A stretch of DNA of 64,000 bases from positions 558,001 through 622,000 of the forward strand of contig CP045239.1 of NCBI GenBank assembly GCA_020541345.1. Direction: 5' to 3'. The notes beneath the pieces were generated by a model. That model was not told the DNA's origin, did no database searches, and saw only the letters and a program-made list of their open reading frames with translations. This document shows positions 1 to 11,525 of the stretch, one piece after another; position 1 is the first letter of the stretch, and every line of letters begins with the position of its first letter. A program made the position numbers and the translations under genes. The stretch is from Candidatus Ecksteinia adelgidicola. Lineage in GTDB: Bacteria > Pseudomonadota > Gammaproteobacteria > Enterobacterales > Enterobacteriaceae.

Positions 1-717
1 TACAATGATAACTATAAACTTAGTTTTTTTATAATTATTATATTAAAAATAAAAATAACATATTTTTTTTAAAAAAAAATATGTTATATGCAGTTAAAAT
101 ATAATTACATTTATCAAAAGTTAATGATAATAATATAATTAATAAAAAATTATAAAAAATATTTTTATAACCATTTATTATTCATTAAAATAAAAATATT
201 TTATATATTGTTACGTTAAATATGTGTTTATTTTCATATTTTTATTAATTTTTAAATAAAATATGTTTATTTTATATTATAAAAATTATTAATATAATAA
301 ATATTAATTAATATTTATTTTTATATAATTTAATTAAATATTTTAAAAATTATTAATATATTATTAATAATATTATTAATATTTTATATTTGAATAATGT
401 GAATGTTAATTCTAAAATAAAATATCTTTAATATTAATTTATATATTTTATAATAATTTTATCTTTAACTATTTTTTATGAAGATATTAATTTTATATTA
501 TTTTGTATGTTTTTAAATTATTATTATATATAGTAATTTTTTATAATAAATTAAAAAAAATTATTTTAATGTTTCGTTAATATTTCATTAAAGTAAGTTA
601 TATTTATTATAATTTATAAATATTGTTTTAAATTATTTCTATATCAATATTTTAGTACTACAATTAATACAGATAAAAAATTTATTTATTTATGAAATAT
701 TATAATATTTTTTATTG

Positions 718-760
718 AAGTTAAAGTTAAGAAATTTTATTTAAGTTAAAGTTAAGAAAT
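718..760. repeat. 25-bp period tandem duplication
   Basis: The unit beginning AAGTTAAAGTTAAGAAAT starts at 718 and again at 743. The first 18 bp of the unit are repeated exactly and separated by 7 bp. It is noncoding and belongs to the family of two-copy local duplications seen across the gaps of this window. Confidence 0.85.
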
Positions 761-797
761 ATTAATGTTTTATTAATAATAAATTAATATAAACTTT

Positions 798-829
798 ATT
801 AAGACATACTAGTATTAAGACATACTAGT
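798..829. repeat. 16-bp perfect tandem duplication
   Basis: ATTAAGACATACTAGT occurs at 798-813 and again, without a mismatch, at 814-829. A further TACTAGTA lies just downstream. The repeat is intergenic. Confidence 0.9.
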
Positions 830-1463
830 AAATAATAATATACTAGTACATAATAGTATAAAAGTATTAAAAGTAATAATTTATTAAATATTATATATTG
901 AGTGTAATTTTTTTATTAATATAGTTATGTAGTGTATTTTTCTTAAAAAAGAAACAATATCTTTTAATAATAATTAACTTTAATACTGTGGATTATATAG
1001 ATGTTTAATAATATATATAATATTATTAATAAAAAAATAACTAAAACGAAACATTTACATAAAAATAATATTTTATAAATATTTTAATATTTAAAAATAG
1101 TATATAATAAATACTATGAAAACATATTGATTCAAAATCAGTAAAATATTAAAAAAGTTTTAACTTTTTATTAAAATAATAAATATTGAAGTGTTAAAAA
1201 TTATTTTATTGTTTATTTTAAAAATATATTGTGTATTTTAAATTTAAAAATATTTATTTTAAGTATATATATAATATATACACTTTTTTTTAATAGAATA
1301 AATTTATATATTATTTAAATTTTTAGTTTTTAAAACCAAATATTGAATACTAAAAAATATTAATATATTTGTTACTGTTATTTTTATATAATCTTATATA
1401 TTTCAACTAATAATAGATACTTAAATACTTATATATAATAATATTAATATGAATAAAATATTG

Positions 1464-2501
1464 TTATTTATTTTTAACATTTTTATTTTTATTATAAATT
1501 GCTTGATATACTTTAAATTTATTATTTTGAGTTAGCACTTCATAACTACCAAATGTATTATTTAAGATCTGTTGATATGGTAAAAAACTATTAGCTACAA
1601 TACGAAAACGTCCACCAATTTTTAGATGTTTTAACGCGTTTTGAATTAGTAATTTTGCTACAGTTAAGTTTTTTTTTAAAGAATTATGAAACGGTGGATT
1701 AGAAATAATCATGTTAAAATTTCCTTTAACGTTTGAATAAACATTACTAGCTATTACTCTTCCTTGAATGTTATTAACTTTTAATGTTTCACAACTAGAA
1801 AATAATGCAGCTGCATGAACATCAGTTAAAGTCAGTTGAATATTTGGAGAAAATTTAGTAATGAACATTGATAATACACCCGAACCACAACCTATGTTAA
1901 GTACTTTCCCTTGAATAGATTTTTCAAAAGTTGATAAAAGTAGAGCACTTCCTTTATCTAAACCATTGTGACTAAAAACTCCAGGTAAAGTTTTAACTAC
2001 AAAATCGTTTATTAAATAACTTTTCCACCACTCAATCAAATTAAAAATTACTTGGGTATTTAATTTTCCATAATATAGAGTACATCGAAAAGAACAATCA
2101 ATTTTTGTTAAAGTAATATATTTTTCTAAAATTTTTTGAGAACTACGTACTCCAGAACGATTTTCTCCAACAATAAAAATCTTTGATCCTTTGGGTAATT
2201 GTGTAAAAATATTACATAATTGAAATTGAGCTTCTTGTTTACTTTTTGGCCAATAATAAATTAAAGTATTAGATTTATGAATAAATTCTAAGTCTATCAT
2301 TAAACTAAATTTTATTTTTTTATCCATTTTTCGTTTTAATAGTTGCCAATAATGATATTTTTGAGTATGAACACGGACTTCTTTTGACAAGAATTGAGAC
2401 GGAAGGAAATCTTGCAAGTCACCAGCAAATAAAATATAGCGTTTAATAAATATATGACTATGTCGCAATATACTTTTACTAGAAGGACTTAATTTAAGCA
2501 T
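1464..2501 (-). CDS. rsmC: 16S rRNA (guanine-1207-N2)-methyltransferase RsmC
   Basis: Methylates G1207 of 16S rRNA in the 30S subunit using S-adenosylmethionine. The 345-residue product matches the E. coli enzyme (343 aa) along its length: an N-terminal degenerate methyltransferase-like domain containing FAGDLQD near residue 25 and VGENRSGVRS near 111, then the catalytic domain with the SAM-binding GCGSG at 204-208 and the catalytic NPPFH at 268-272. The ATG at 2499-2501 gives an N-terminus colinear with E. coli (the shared RHS/FAGDLQ block is at the same distance), though no clear ribosome-binding site precedes it. holD, the divergent neighbour in E. coli, is not visible upstream. The gene stands alone with about 1.2 kb of noncoding DNA before the next gene. 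Identification is secure from motifs and length. Confidence 0.96.
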   Translation of the reverse strand: MLKLSPSSKSILRHSHIFIKRYILFAGDLQDFLPSQFLSKEVRVHTQKYHYWQLLKRKMDKKIKFSLMIDLEFIHKSNTLIYYWPKSKQEAQFQLCNIFTQLPKGSKIFIVGENRSGVRSSQKILEKYITLTKIDCSFRCTLYYGKLNTQVIFNLIEWWKSYLINDFVVKTLPGVFSHNGLDKGSALLLSTFEKSIQGKVLNIGCGSGVLSMFITKFSPNIQLTLTDVHAAALFSSCETLKVNNIQGRVIASNVYSNVKGNFNMIISNPPFHNSLKKNLTVAKLLIQNALKHLKIGGRFRIVANSFLPYQQILNNTFGSYEVLTQNNKFKVYQAIYNKNKNVKNK

Positions 2502-3760
2502 TATTTTTTATTTTTTTTGTTGTAAAATAGAATAATTAATATTAATTATTATTAGAAAATTTTTAATAACAATGACAATAGTTATTTTATTTACTAATAT
2601 TTATTTTATTTACATATACCATATATAATAAAAAATTTTTATATATAATTATATATTTTAATCAGTGTAAAATTTTTGACTTAACTTAAAATTAGTAATA
2701 TGATATTTTAACAGTATTTTTTTTAAAAAAAATGTTAAAATTTTTTTCAATGAATTATGCTTTATTTGACAATATAAAAATTTAATGCATACAATATTTA
2801 TTTTTTAATATATTTAAATAAAACTGAATATTTAAATAAAACTTGAAATATTAAAAAATATGTTTTATAGATCTATAATCAACACAAATAAAAATTTTAT
2901 ATAAATATTTTATATTTTTATTAAATAAAAATTCTTTAATATTTTTATTTTTTAATATATAACATTTTAAAAATAAAACAAAGGTATATAATTTTACAAA
3001 ATAATAATCAGTAATTGTTTGAATTAAAAACGAAATTAAAATTATTTTTCTATTTTAAAAATATTTCAACAAACATTTTATAGATTCATAAAATCTTTAA
3101 CATTTTTATTTTTTTTCATACTAACATTTTTAGAAAGAAATAATTAAATTTTTATTTTAATTGAATATTAATGTTTATTTAAAATTAATAAATTTTAATA
3201 TTAACTGATTTATTATTAATTTTTTTTTGAAATTTTTAATAATTTTATTTATAATTTATATAAGAATTGTTACAAATGATATTTAAGATAATAAATATAA
3301 AAACATTTAAAATCTTAGCTAACTATTACAATTTTAGTTAACTTAGTTAACTTAGTGAATTAAACTATTAACTTAGTTAACTAAACTAATAATTATTGTG
3401 CATATAATTACAAAAATATTAAATAATATAAAAATTTTAGAGATGTATTAATGATTAAAGATATGTATTAATAAAATGATTAAAGATATGTATTAATAAA
3501 TTGAATTTTACACAAACACAGACACACATACTATTAACAAAGTAAATGATAAAAAATACAATATTATATATTAAAATTTTTATGTTATATAAATAATTTA
3601 TTTTTAATTTTAATTTCTTAATATCTAATTCTTGTTTTAAAACAAAACTTAACACACATTAAAAATTAATATATTAATTTAGTAATATTTTTATTAAATT
3701 GTATGTTATTTATATATTTACATTAATAACATAAAGATAATTAATAATTTTTATAAAAGT
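2502..3760. other. AT-rich gap between rsmC and tRNA-fMet
   Basis: No recognisable gene. In E. coli the divergent holD follows here, but I find no trace of it. The stretch holds an 18-bp-period duplication at about 2810-2843, runs of AACTTAGTT-like words near 3320-3385, and a perfect 25-bp tandem duplication at 3451-3500. A 66-codon leftward frame at 3455-3655 is low-complexity, overlaps the repeat, and resembles no protein. Confidence 0.7.
3451..3500. repeat. 25-bp perfect tandem duplication
   Basis: The unit starting ATGATTAAAGATATGTATTA occupies 3451-3475 and is repeated exactly at 3476-3500. A partial earlier copy (AGATGTATTA) lies at 3441-3450. The repeat is intergenic. Confidence 0.9.
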
Positions 3761-3763
3761 GGG

Positions 3764-3837
<74 letters not shown>

Positions 3838-4367
3838 TTATATTAATACTCTTTTTATATCATTTTTGCAAGGACTTTTTATTATTTTTTTAACGTTTTG
3901 AATAAAATGAGTATGTTTTTGATACTTGTTTTTGGTAATTATTTAATTGTTTAAATATTTTTTTATCTTAATAAGAGTCATAATATTATAAAAAAAGTAT
4001 TATATTTATGATTTTTATTTCATATATTATATTTATTTTATTTTATTTATATTACATTATATATTTATGTAATACAATATACATTAAAATTTTTATTTTT
4101 TTAATGAAAACTATTTAAGTTTTATCATAATATAAGACGTATGTCAATATATTATATTTGTAAGTATAATATTTTACTATGATTATAAATTAAAAATATT
4201 AATAAAAATTTTAATTTATTGTGTAATTTTTATTAATTTCTCAACAACTTAAAAAATATAAATATATTTAATTTTATTAAAAATAACACATAAAGAATTT
4301 AATTTTTATATCTTTATTTTTTAATTTTTAAATGCGTAATGTTTAAATTACATAAGTTATAATTTTT
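3838..4367. other. AT-rich gap between tRNA-fMet and ldtB
   Basis: About 530 bp with no recognisable gene or RNA. It would contain the tRNA promoter (to its right, since the tRNA is leftward) and the 3' end region of ldtB, but no boxes stand out from the A/T background. Confidence 0.65.
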
Positions 4368-5288
4368 TTAATTTACTTTAACTGGCATACCAGATCGTGC
4401 CATAATCATTTCATCTATATTTTTTTGTTTAGACTTACTATCTAATAAAATTTTTTTAATTTTATTAGATAAAATTAAAGGAACTGGATCATTAGAATTT
4501 AGTTCTTTTTGATTCTTGGATAATGGATTATGTACTTCTAAATAACATGAACCTTCTGGTTCAATAGTTACTTTTACTGGTTCATTAATAAATTGAACAC
4601 GAATCCCAACCGGTACGTTTTCAAACAGATATTTAATATCATTATTCCGTAACCGAACACAACCATGACTAACTCGAAGACCAATGCCAAAATTAACATT
4701 AGTTCCATGAATAGCATATAAACGACCAACATATAAGGCATATTTTCCCATAGGGTTATTTGGACCAGCTAAAAATGTTGTAGGTAAAATTTTTCCATGA
4801 GCTTTGTATTCTTTTCGAATTTTATTAGTAGGTGTCCATGTAGGGTTAATTGTTTTACGAAATACAGTAGTGATCCAATTCATTGGAGTATTTTTTCCTA
4901 CTTGCCCAATGCCAATAGGAAGAACTACTACAGTATGAGAACCTTTTGGATAAAAGTATAAACGCATTTCAGCACTATTAATAATAATACCTTTTCGAGA
5001 TGCATTCGGTAAAATAAGTTGTTGTGGAATGATAAGTGTGCTACCTGATTTTGGTAAAAATAAATCTATACCTGGATTTGCTTCTAGCATATTACTTATC
5101 CCGACATTATATTTAGCAGCAAAACTTTCTAATGGAAGTTTATTGTTTTCTGGTATGGTTATTATGATATTTTTACCAATTAAAGCACTATTTTTAGGTG
5201 GTAAAGGATATATAGTTGCAAAACTAACTTCATTAGTTACGATCAGTAGTGTAAGAAATATTAAAAATACAGAAAGATTTTTTTTCAT
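4368..5288 (-). CDS. ldtB: L,D-transpeptidase LdtB (ErfK/YbiS family)
   Basis: Periplasmic L,D-transpeptidase of the group that in E. coli attaches Braun lipoprotein to the meso-diaminopimelate residue of peptidoglycan. The 306-aa length equals E. coli YbiS/LdtB, and the two align end to end, including the terminal RSGMPVKVN. Visible parts are a signal peptide (about residues 1-24), a LysM-like segment (about 40-90) ending in PQQLILP, and a YkuD catalytic domain with YAIHGT (His194) and [11 protein letters not shown] (catalytic Cys210). The ATG at 5286-5288 gives a normal signal sequence. The gene stands alone. Its retention implies a meso-DAP sacculus and fits the DAP-type MurE in this window; whether Lpp itself is present cannot be seen here. 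Which Ldt paralogue it is rests on overall similarity to YbiS. Confidence 0.95.
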   Translation of the reverse strand: MKKNLSVFLIFLTLLIVTNEVSFATIYPLPPKNSALIGKNIIITIPENNKLPLESFAAKYNVGISNMLEANPGIDLFLPKSGSTLIIPQQLILPNASRKGIIINSAEMRLYFYPKGSHTVVVLPIGIGQVGKNTPMNWITTVFRKTINPTWTPTNKIRKEYKAHGKILPTTFLAGPNNPMGKYALYVGRLYAIHGTNVNFGIGLRVSHGCVRLRNNDIKYLFENVPVGIRVQFINEPVKVTIEPEGSCYLEVHNPLSKNQKELNSNDPVPLILSNKIKKILLDSKSKQKNIDEMIMARSGMPVKVN

Positions 5289-8200
5289 TTTTGAGTCATT
5301 TAAAAGTTTTAATAATTATTTATATTTTATTAAAAATAAAAAATATTTTTATTATTAATCTTGAAAGAACGTAAAATTTTAACAATGTTTTCATAAAGTT
5401 TAACACATTTTATTATTGTATGGTCAAAATAATTTTATTATAATTAAATATATAAAAAAATAGCATATTTTATATATTTTTCATTAAAATGATTACGATT
5501 TTATAATATGATGCATGTTATAAACATTATAATAAAAATTTATCGAAAAAGTATTTCTATATATTATTTTGATATATTACATACAGATATAAAACATATT
5601 TTATAACATTTGTTGATTCATTAGTAGTTCGTAAGAATAATCATATCACTTATTGATTTTATTTAACAAACTAATACCTTCATTAAATTAATAATACTAT
5701 AAAATTATTTATAATTTTATATGATTAAATATGGTTTCTTTAAATATGAATTATCTTAATATGTTATTTTGTTGTAAAATTTTAAAAATGATACTTTAAA
5801 ATTAAATATTTTAATATTATAAAATAACAAAATTTTTATATAATATAATAATAGAATTAATTAAAAATATGTAAAAATAAAATGTTAAATAATTAAATAA
5901 TAAAAATAAATTTTTATTTTTACTTATTATAAAAATTTATTATATATTATATGAATTTTAATAAATATTTTACTATAAAATAGAATAATATATAATAATA
6001 TGAATATAAATGTTATACAAAAATGTATTATAAGTTAACTTTTATAATATGCATTGACATCATTTACTAAAATAGTATTTTTTAATAAAAAGTTTTATTT
6101 GTAGTATAAAAATCATACATTGTATATTCATTTATTAATTATTTGATTGTATAGAATTATTATAATATTTATATATTAAATTAAAAATTTTTCAAAAATT
6201 AACAAACTAAATATAATGATGCTATCATATAAAATTTTTTAACATAAGCATATTTTCTTAATTAAAATAATTGACATTTAAAATAAAATTACTATTTATA
6301 TTAAAATAACACTAATAAAATGTTATTTTTTGATCATTTAATAATTAACAATAATTATGAAAAGAAATTTTTATATTTTAAATATTTCTTATTAAAATCA
6401 TATTTTTTTAAGATTAAAACCTGTTATCTATATTGAATAATAGAACTAAATTTTTAGAATATTTTTTTAAAAATTATTCTTAAATTAAAAATTTATAATA
6501 GAAGTTATTATATGTTTATAACATATTTTATAATAATGAATTAATTTTAAAAATTATAGACTTGTTATATGTATAGTATTTTTTAAATTAATATGTAATA
6601 ATTTTACTATAAAACATATTTTATTGTATTGCATTAAGATAAAAAATAAAATATTAAAAATTTTTATTTTATTTTAATTAAAAAAATATGTCATGTATAT
6701 AATTTTATTAATTTTATATATCGCAATATATGTAATAAACAAATTATCACATTTATAGTTAATTTTATAAAATTAAGATATATGTTATATAAAAAATTTC
6801 TAATAATAAATAAAAACACTATATTTTATTTTTTATAAAAAATGATATAAAAATTTATTAAAATTATTTTTTAAAAATGATATTAATACTATTATATTAA
6901 TTATATTTAATTTTATATTATGTAAAATAAACAAAAATATTATTAAATATATAAAAAATTTTATTTATATATTGTATAATAAAATATTATTTTATATTTT
7001 ATGTTATTATTTTTTCTTATAGAAGATCAATATAAAATAAAAGTTTTTCTTGTCTATGTGTTAACATTAATGAATTTTATAAGTTATTAATTTATGATGA
7101 TTAATAAAATTTTAATAATAATATTTAAATTATCAACTTAATTATTCATATAAAATACTATATTAATAGTATAACGATAAAAAAATAAAAATATTTTAAA
7201 TATTGTTTTTTATATTTTAATAAAAATTAATAGGATTAAGTGTCTAAAGTAATGCAAAAAATTAATATTTTTTATTAAGACAATATAATACTATATTTTA
7301 TGATATATATTTAATAATTAAATTTATATAGTAATATATAAATACTTTTTTTAAAGTTGTTTAAAATTTTAAATAATTTTATTTCGATAAAATTATACTT
7401 ATTTTAAATTAGTATTCATTATTAAAAACAATAATAATTATAATTAAAAAAAATAATAATTATATCAAATTAAAATTTAAAAATAAGTTTTTAAATTAAA
7501 ATCTATATTTAATATTTTTTTAAATTATTTTTTATATATAAATATTATGATATTCATTATATACATTTTTATATTTTAGTTATATTGTAATAAAAATGTA
7601 TAATAAGTGTATTTTATATTAAAAGATTTTAAAAAATATTCATTTTTATTTATTATAAAATAATTTATAATTTGTTATGTTATTTAATTTTTTATATAAA
7701 ATATGATATGTAACTTTAATATAAATTAAATTTATTAATTATTATTTTTTTATATTTAAAATTTTTTAATTTTATTCTACGTTTTTAAAATTAATTTAAA
7801 ATAAAATATTTTTTTTATAAAAAGTAAAATTATTTATAAATAATATTATTTATAAAATTTTATATAATATAATTAGTTATTCATATAAAAATTCAGTTTA
7901 TATTATTATTAATATAAAAACATTCATTGAAATATGCTATGATATTAAAATTTATTACAAAAAATTTTATTAACTAATAACATAATTATATTGTAATTTT
8001 ATCTTAAAACGTAATATAAATAAATTAATGTTAAATTTATTTTTAAAAATAAAAAAATAGTAAAAAATTATAAATTTTTTTATATTAAATATAAATTTTT
8101 AAATTAAAAAAATTAAAATTAATATATAAATAATTTTATATATTTTAAAAATTATTAGTATATACTCATTTTTTACTGATAAAATAATTATAAATAATTA

Positions 8201-8707
8201 TTAGTTAAAATATAAATATAATATAAAATTATAGATAATATTTTAAATATTTTTTTAAAGTTAACAAAAATTTAATAATTGTATTGTCAAAAAAAAATAC
8301 TTTTTATACAAAAATAAAAATGTTAATTTATTTTTGATTTTGTTTAGATTATTTATAACTAAACAGTATACAATAAAACGTCATAATTCGTTTTATTTAA
8401 AAAATATTATAAAAAAATTATTTTTAATTATTGTGATTTTGAAAAATAAATATATAAAATGTTATATGTTTTATTTTAAAGTATGTAATACATTACGAGA
8501 AATATTAAATTTTAAAAGAAAAAAAGATAATACTTATAAGAATTTTAATAAAAATAATAAAATGTGATTTTGTAATAAATAAATACATCTATAATAAATT
8601 ACTAATTTTTTTAAAACAATGAAAATAATTAATTTCATATTAATTTATTAATATAAAATTGCATTCAATACCATAAAGACAAAAACACGTAATAATTTGG
8701 AACGCAT
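5289..8707. other. 3.4-kb AT-rich gap upstream of era
   Basis: No intact gene. In E. coli lepA, lepB and rnc precede era, so this is where they would be expected. All three are absent as intact genes. Only the last 400 bp or so gives faint hints of rnc (see the separate low-confidence entry). The remainder is A/T-only text with stops in all frames, and no RNA genes were seen. Confidence 0.65.
8334..8570 (+). pseudogene. possible remnant of rnc (RNase III C-terminus)
   Basis: A small open frame without a convincing ribosome-binding site ends 140 bp before era, exactly where rnc lies in Enterobacterales. One segment, KQYTIKRHNSF-YL, resembles the E. coli RNase III linker/dsRNA-binding start (QEYLQGRHLPLPTYL), and a following YIKC could match FTIHC. 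Upstream, TDKI near 8175 could be the active-site block ADTVE, but spacing is off by 14 codons. This is mainly a synteny argument with weak similarity, and it could be chance in A/T-rich sequence. Confidence 0.22.
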
Positions 8708-9637
8708 ATGATTGAAAAAAAAAAATACTGTGGATTGATCACAATACTTGGACGTTCTAATGTTGGTAAATCTACATTAATTAATCAATTGTTAGGAAAA
8801 AAAATTTCTATTACATCACATAAAACTCAAACTACGCGTTATCCTATAATAGGCATTAATACTAAAGATATTTATCAGTCTATTTATATTGACACTCCTG
8901 GTTTACAAATTAAAAAAAAACGTACTATTGATCATTTTATGAACCGTATGATAAATAGTTCCATCAAAGATGCTACATTAATAATATTTGTAGTAGAAAG
9001 CCTGAATTGGACTCTTAACGATCAAATAGTATGCAATAAATTAAATGTTCTAACATGTCCGATTCTTTTAGCAATTAATAAAATTGATAATCTTACTGAT
9101 AAATCTAAATTATTACCTTATATTTCATTTCTTAGCAAAAAAATAAATTTTTTAGAAGTAGTGCCTTTTTCTGCTAAAGAAAAAATTAACATTAATATTA
9201 TTAATAATATAGTACAGAAAAATTTACCAGAATCGAGTCATTATTTTTCTAAAAATAATATTATTAATTGCTCTCAAAATTTTATGGTATCAGAAATTAT
9301 TCGTGAAAGTTTAATACGTTTTTTAAATAAAGAATTACCATATTCTTTAATCGTTAATGTTGAAAAAATTATATTAAGCGATCATGGTGACTACAATATA
9401 TATGGTTTAATATTTGTAGAAAACGTAAACCAAAAAAAAATAGTTATTGGATATAAAGGAGAAAAAATAAAAATGATTGGTATAATATCTCGAAAAAATA
9501 TAGAGATTTTTCTTAATGCTAAAGTTTATTTAAATTTATGGGTAAAAGAAAAAAATGACAGCATAAATAATCAAAACATTGTCTATAACTCAAGTTATTT
9601 AAATAGTTTAAACAATTTAATTAATTTTATTTATTAA
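8708..9637 (+). CDS. era: GTPase Era
   Basis: Essential GTPase that binds the 3' end of 16S rRNA and helps mature the 30S subunit. The 309 residues (E. coli 301) show an N-terminal TRAFAC GTPase domain with G1 GRSNVGKS (15-22), the switch-I region with THKTQTTR-like text (37-44), G3 DTPG (62-65), G4 NKID (124-127) and G5 SAK (155-157). A C-terminal KH domain follows with its signature IGYKGEKIKMIG near 247-258 and LNLWVK near 276. The start ATG at 8708 leaves the usual short N-terminus (GLITILGRSN), and the Shine-Dalgarno is weak. Its usual operon mates rnc (upstream) and recO (downstream) are not intact here. The last 20 residues are A/T-driven and diverged. Confidence 0.96.
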   Translation: MIEKKKYCGLITILGRSNVGKSTLINQLLGKKISITSHKTQTTRYPIIGINTKDIYQSIYIDTPGLQIKKKRTIDHFMNRMINSSIKDATLIIFVVESLNWTLNDQIVCNKLNVLTCPILLAINKIDNLTDKSKLLPYISFLSKKINFLEVVPFSAKEKININIINNIVQKNLPESSHYFSKNNIINCSQNFMVSEIIRESLIRFLNKELPYSLIVNVEKIILSDHGDYNIYGLIFVENVNQKKIVIGYKGEKIKMIGIISRKNIEIFLNAKVYLNLWVKEKNDSINNQNIVYNSSYLNSLNNLINFIY

Positions 9638-10846
9638 AAAAAATTTTATTTTATTTCATTACATAAAATTTATTTTAATATTATATTTTTATCAACTAAA
9701 TTTTATTAATTTTTTTATTAATTTATAATCAATAATTTTATATTTTTATAGTATATAATATAGTATGATATATAGTTTTTATAAAAAAAACTATATAATG
9801 ATACAAAAAAAACATACGATCTGTTTTTATTTAAAAATTTTATTTGTTATTTAATTTTTAATAAAACATTTTCTTTATATTTAATTTTTTAATATTTTAT
9901 ATTACTATATATTTTATAGTATCATAGCAAAGTAAAGATAAAAAAACAATTATAATAATAAAAAGTTATGATTATATTATTAATAAGTATATTAATAAAG
10001 TATGTTAATAAAATTTTTATTTTTTTTATAAGAAACTTAATGCTTTTTCTTCTATAAATTCTCGTAATAAAATATAATATAATTTTTATAATAAAATATT
10101 ATATATTATTATTGGTATAAAATAAAATAATTTAAAATAATTACTAATATTAAATATATTTTTAAAATAATAAAAAATCTTACTTTATATAAATAAATGA
10201 TATAAATAAGTATTTGTCTTTACAATAAGTAAAGCAGAAAATAAAATTTTAAAACATGTAGCTTTTAAAAATAAAAAATTATGTAATAATTTTACATTGA
10301 TTAATGTTATAATTTAAAATATAATTTTATTATTAAACTTAATTAATAATTATATAATTAGCACTGAAGAATTGATTTTCATAAATTAATAATATTACCT
10401 TACAATTTTAATTTAAATTTTTACTATTAAATTTTTAATTTTATAATTTTAATATTTATAAAATTTATAAATATAAAAAACAGAATACTGTATTATTTTT
10501 ATTTTTAAAATTAAAAAGATAAACTAACAAAATATTTATATTAATACAAAATAATAAGTATATGATATTAAAAATAAATAATAATCATCAAGCATGCGTG
10601 CATATAATAAAATCTTATTGTAAATTAAAATTTATTCTCTCTAAAATCAATAAAATACAAAAAATTTACATTATTTAACATGATAAAACATATTGTTTAA
10701 CATTATAAATTGTTTTATTCTAGATAAAATTATGCAACAGTAAATCTATATGTATACTTAAAAGTATATGATATTAAAATTTATCAAATAGCATTATTTT
10801 TTTACATCTTGAAAAATATAATCGTTTTTTAAAACGTACTAATATT

Positions 10847-11525
10847 AGTTTTATAGAAATTACTTATTATACGCATATTAAACTTTGAGTATATACGCAA
10901 GATAATGGTAAAATATAATTATTTTATAATAAAACTTGTTTCGAACTAACATATAAGAATTAATTAAACATTCTTTTCAAGAAAGGTTTATAGAAAGTTA
11001 TTGAATAGTAAATTAAATATTTTTCATAAAAATTAAATTCATCTATTAATTTACAAGTAGCATTTTTACTTACGTACATAATAAATTTATTGATATAAAA
11101 TATATAAAAATCATAGTGAATTATGAATTATTTTATTGCATAATTTAAAATATAATATATATAATTTTATAAACAAATTTTTAAATTAACAATTTAAAGA
11201 CATTATATTTAAAATTAATGATATGTTTTAATTTTTATTTTGAAATCTTTTTCATGTTAAAATTTTAAATTTATTAAAAATACATTAATAATTTTCAATA
11301 TAAAAAATACTTTTTAAAAAAACAGATAATGTTTTATGCTTGATTTTCTATGCTAATAAACAACGAAATATTGTAAATTATAAGTATTTAAATCAATAAT
11401 TATAAAGAAATTCATAATATTTTTTTATTTTTTAATAAACTAGTTTACAATAAAATTTCAAAATATATTTTTTTTTCACAAAATATGTTACTACCACTTT
11501 TAAAGTGAAGAATATATTTCATTTG
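10847..11525 (+). pseudogene. recO: decayed recO (recombination mediator RecO)
   Basis: Translation contains several colinear islands of RecO with roughly correct spacing, broken by stops and indels. L*VYTQDNGKI*L (from 10883) matches E. coli LDVFTEESGRVRL (residues 22-34). FYLRT** then SEL*IILLH (11064-11147) matches LYINELL ... SELFFDYLH (90-115), with the two leucines lost by TTA-to-TAA changes. FEI at 11239 matches FEL (134-136). YVTTT-FKVKNIFH (from 11484) matches YLGGKPLKSRELFR (216-229); the interval between the last two islands is within 1 bp of that expected. The position downstream of era is ancestral. I infer that this lineage lost RecO recently enough to leave text. No ORF survives. 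Confidence 0.6.

Larger units (their letters stand above)
1..1463. other. AT-rich gene-free stretch with short duplications
   Basis: No open frame with recognisable similarity and no RNA gene was seen. The stretch is almost pure A/T with dense stops in all frames. It contains two short tandem duplications (listed separately at 718-760 and 798-829). It lies downstream of the leftward gene rsmC. I see no convincing promoter or terminator; A/T runs are too common here for such calls to mean anything. Confidence 0.7.

Noticed and set aside
3455-3655. Leftward 66-codon frame with CVCVCV
   Set aside because: The cysteine-valine run is only a CACACA-type tract read in frame, and the 5' part is a tandem repeat.
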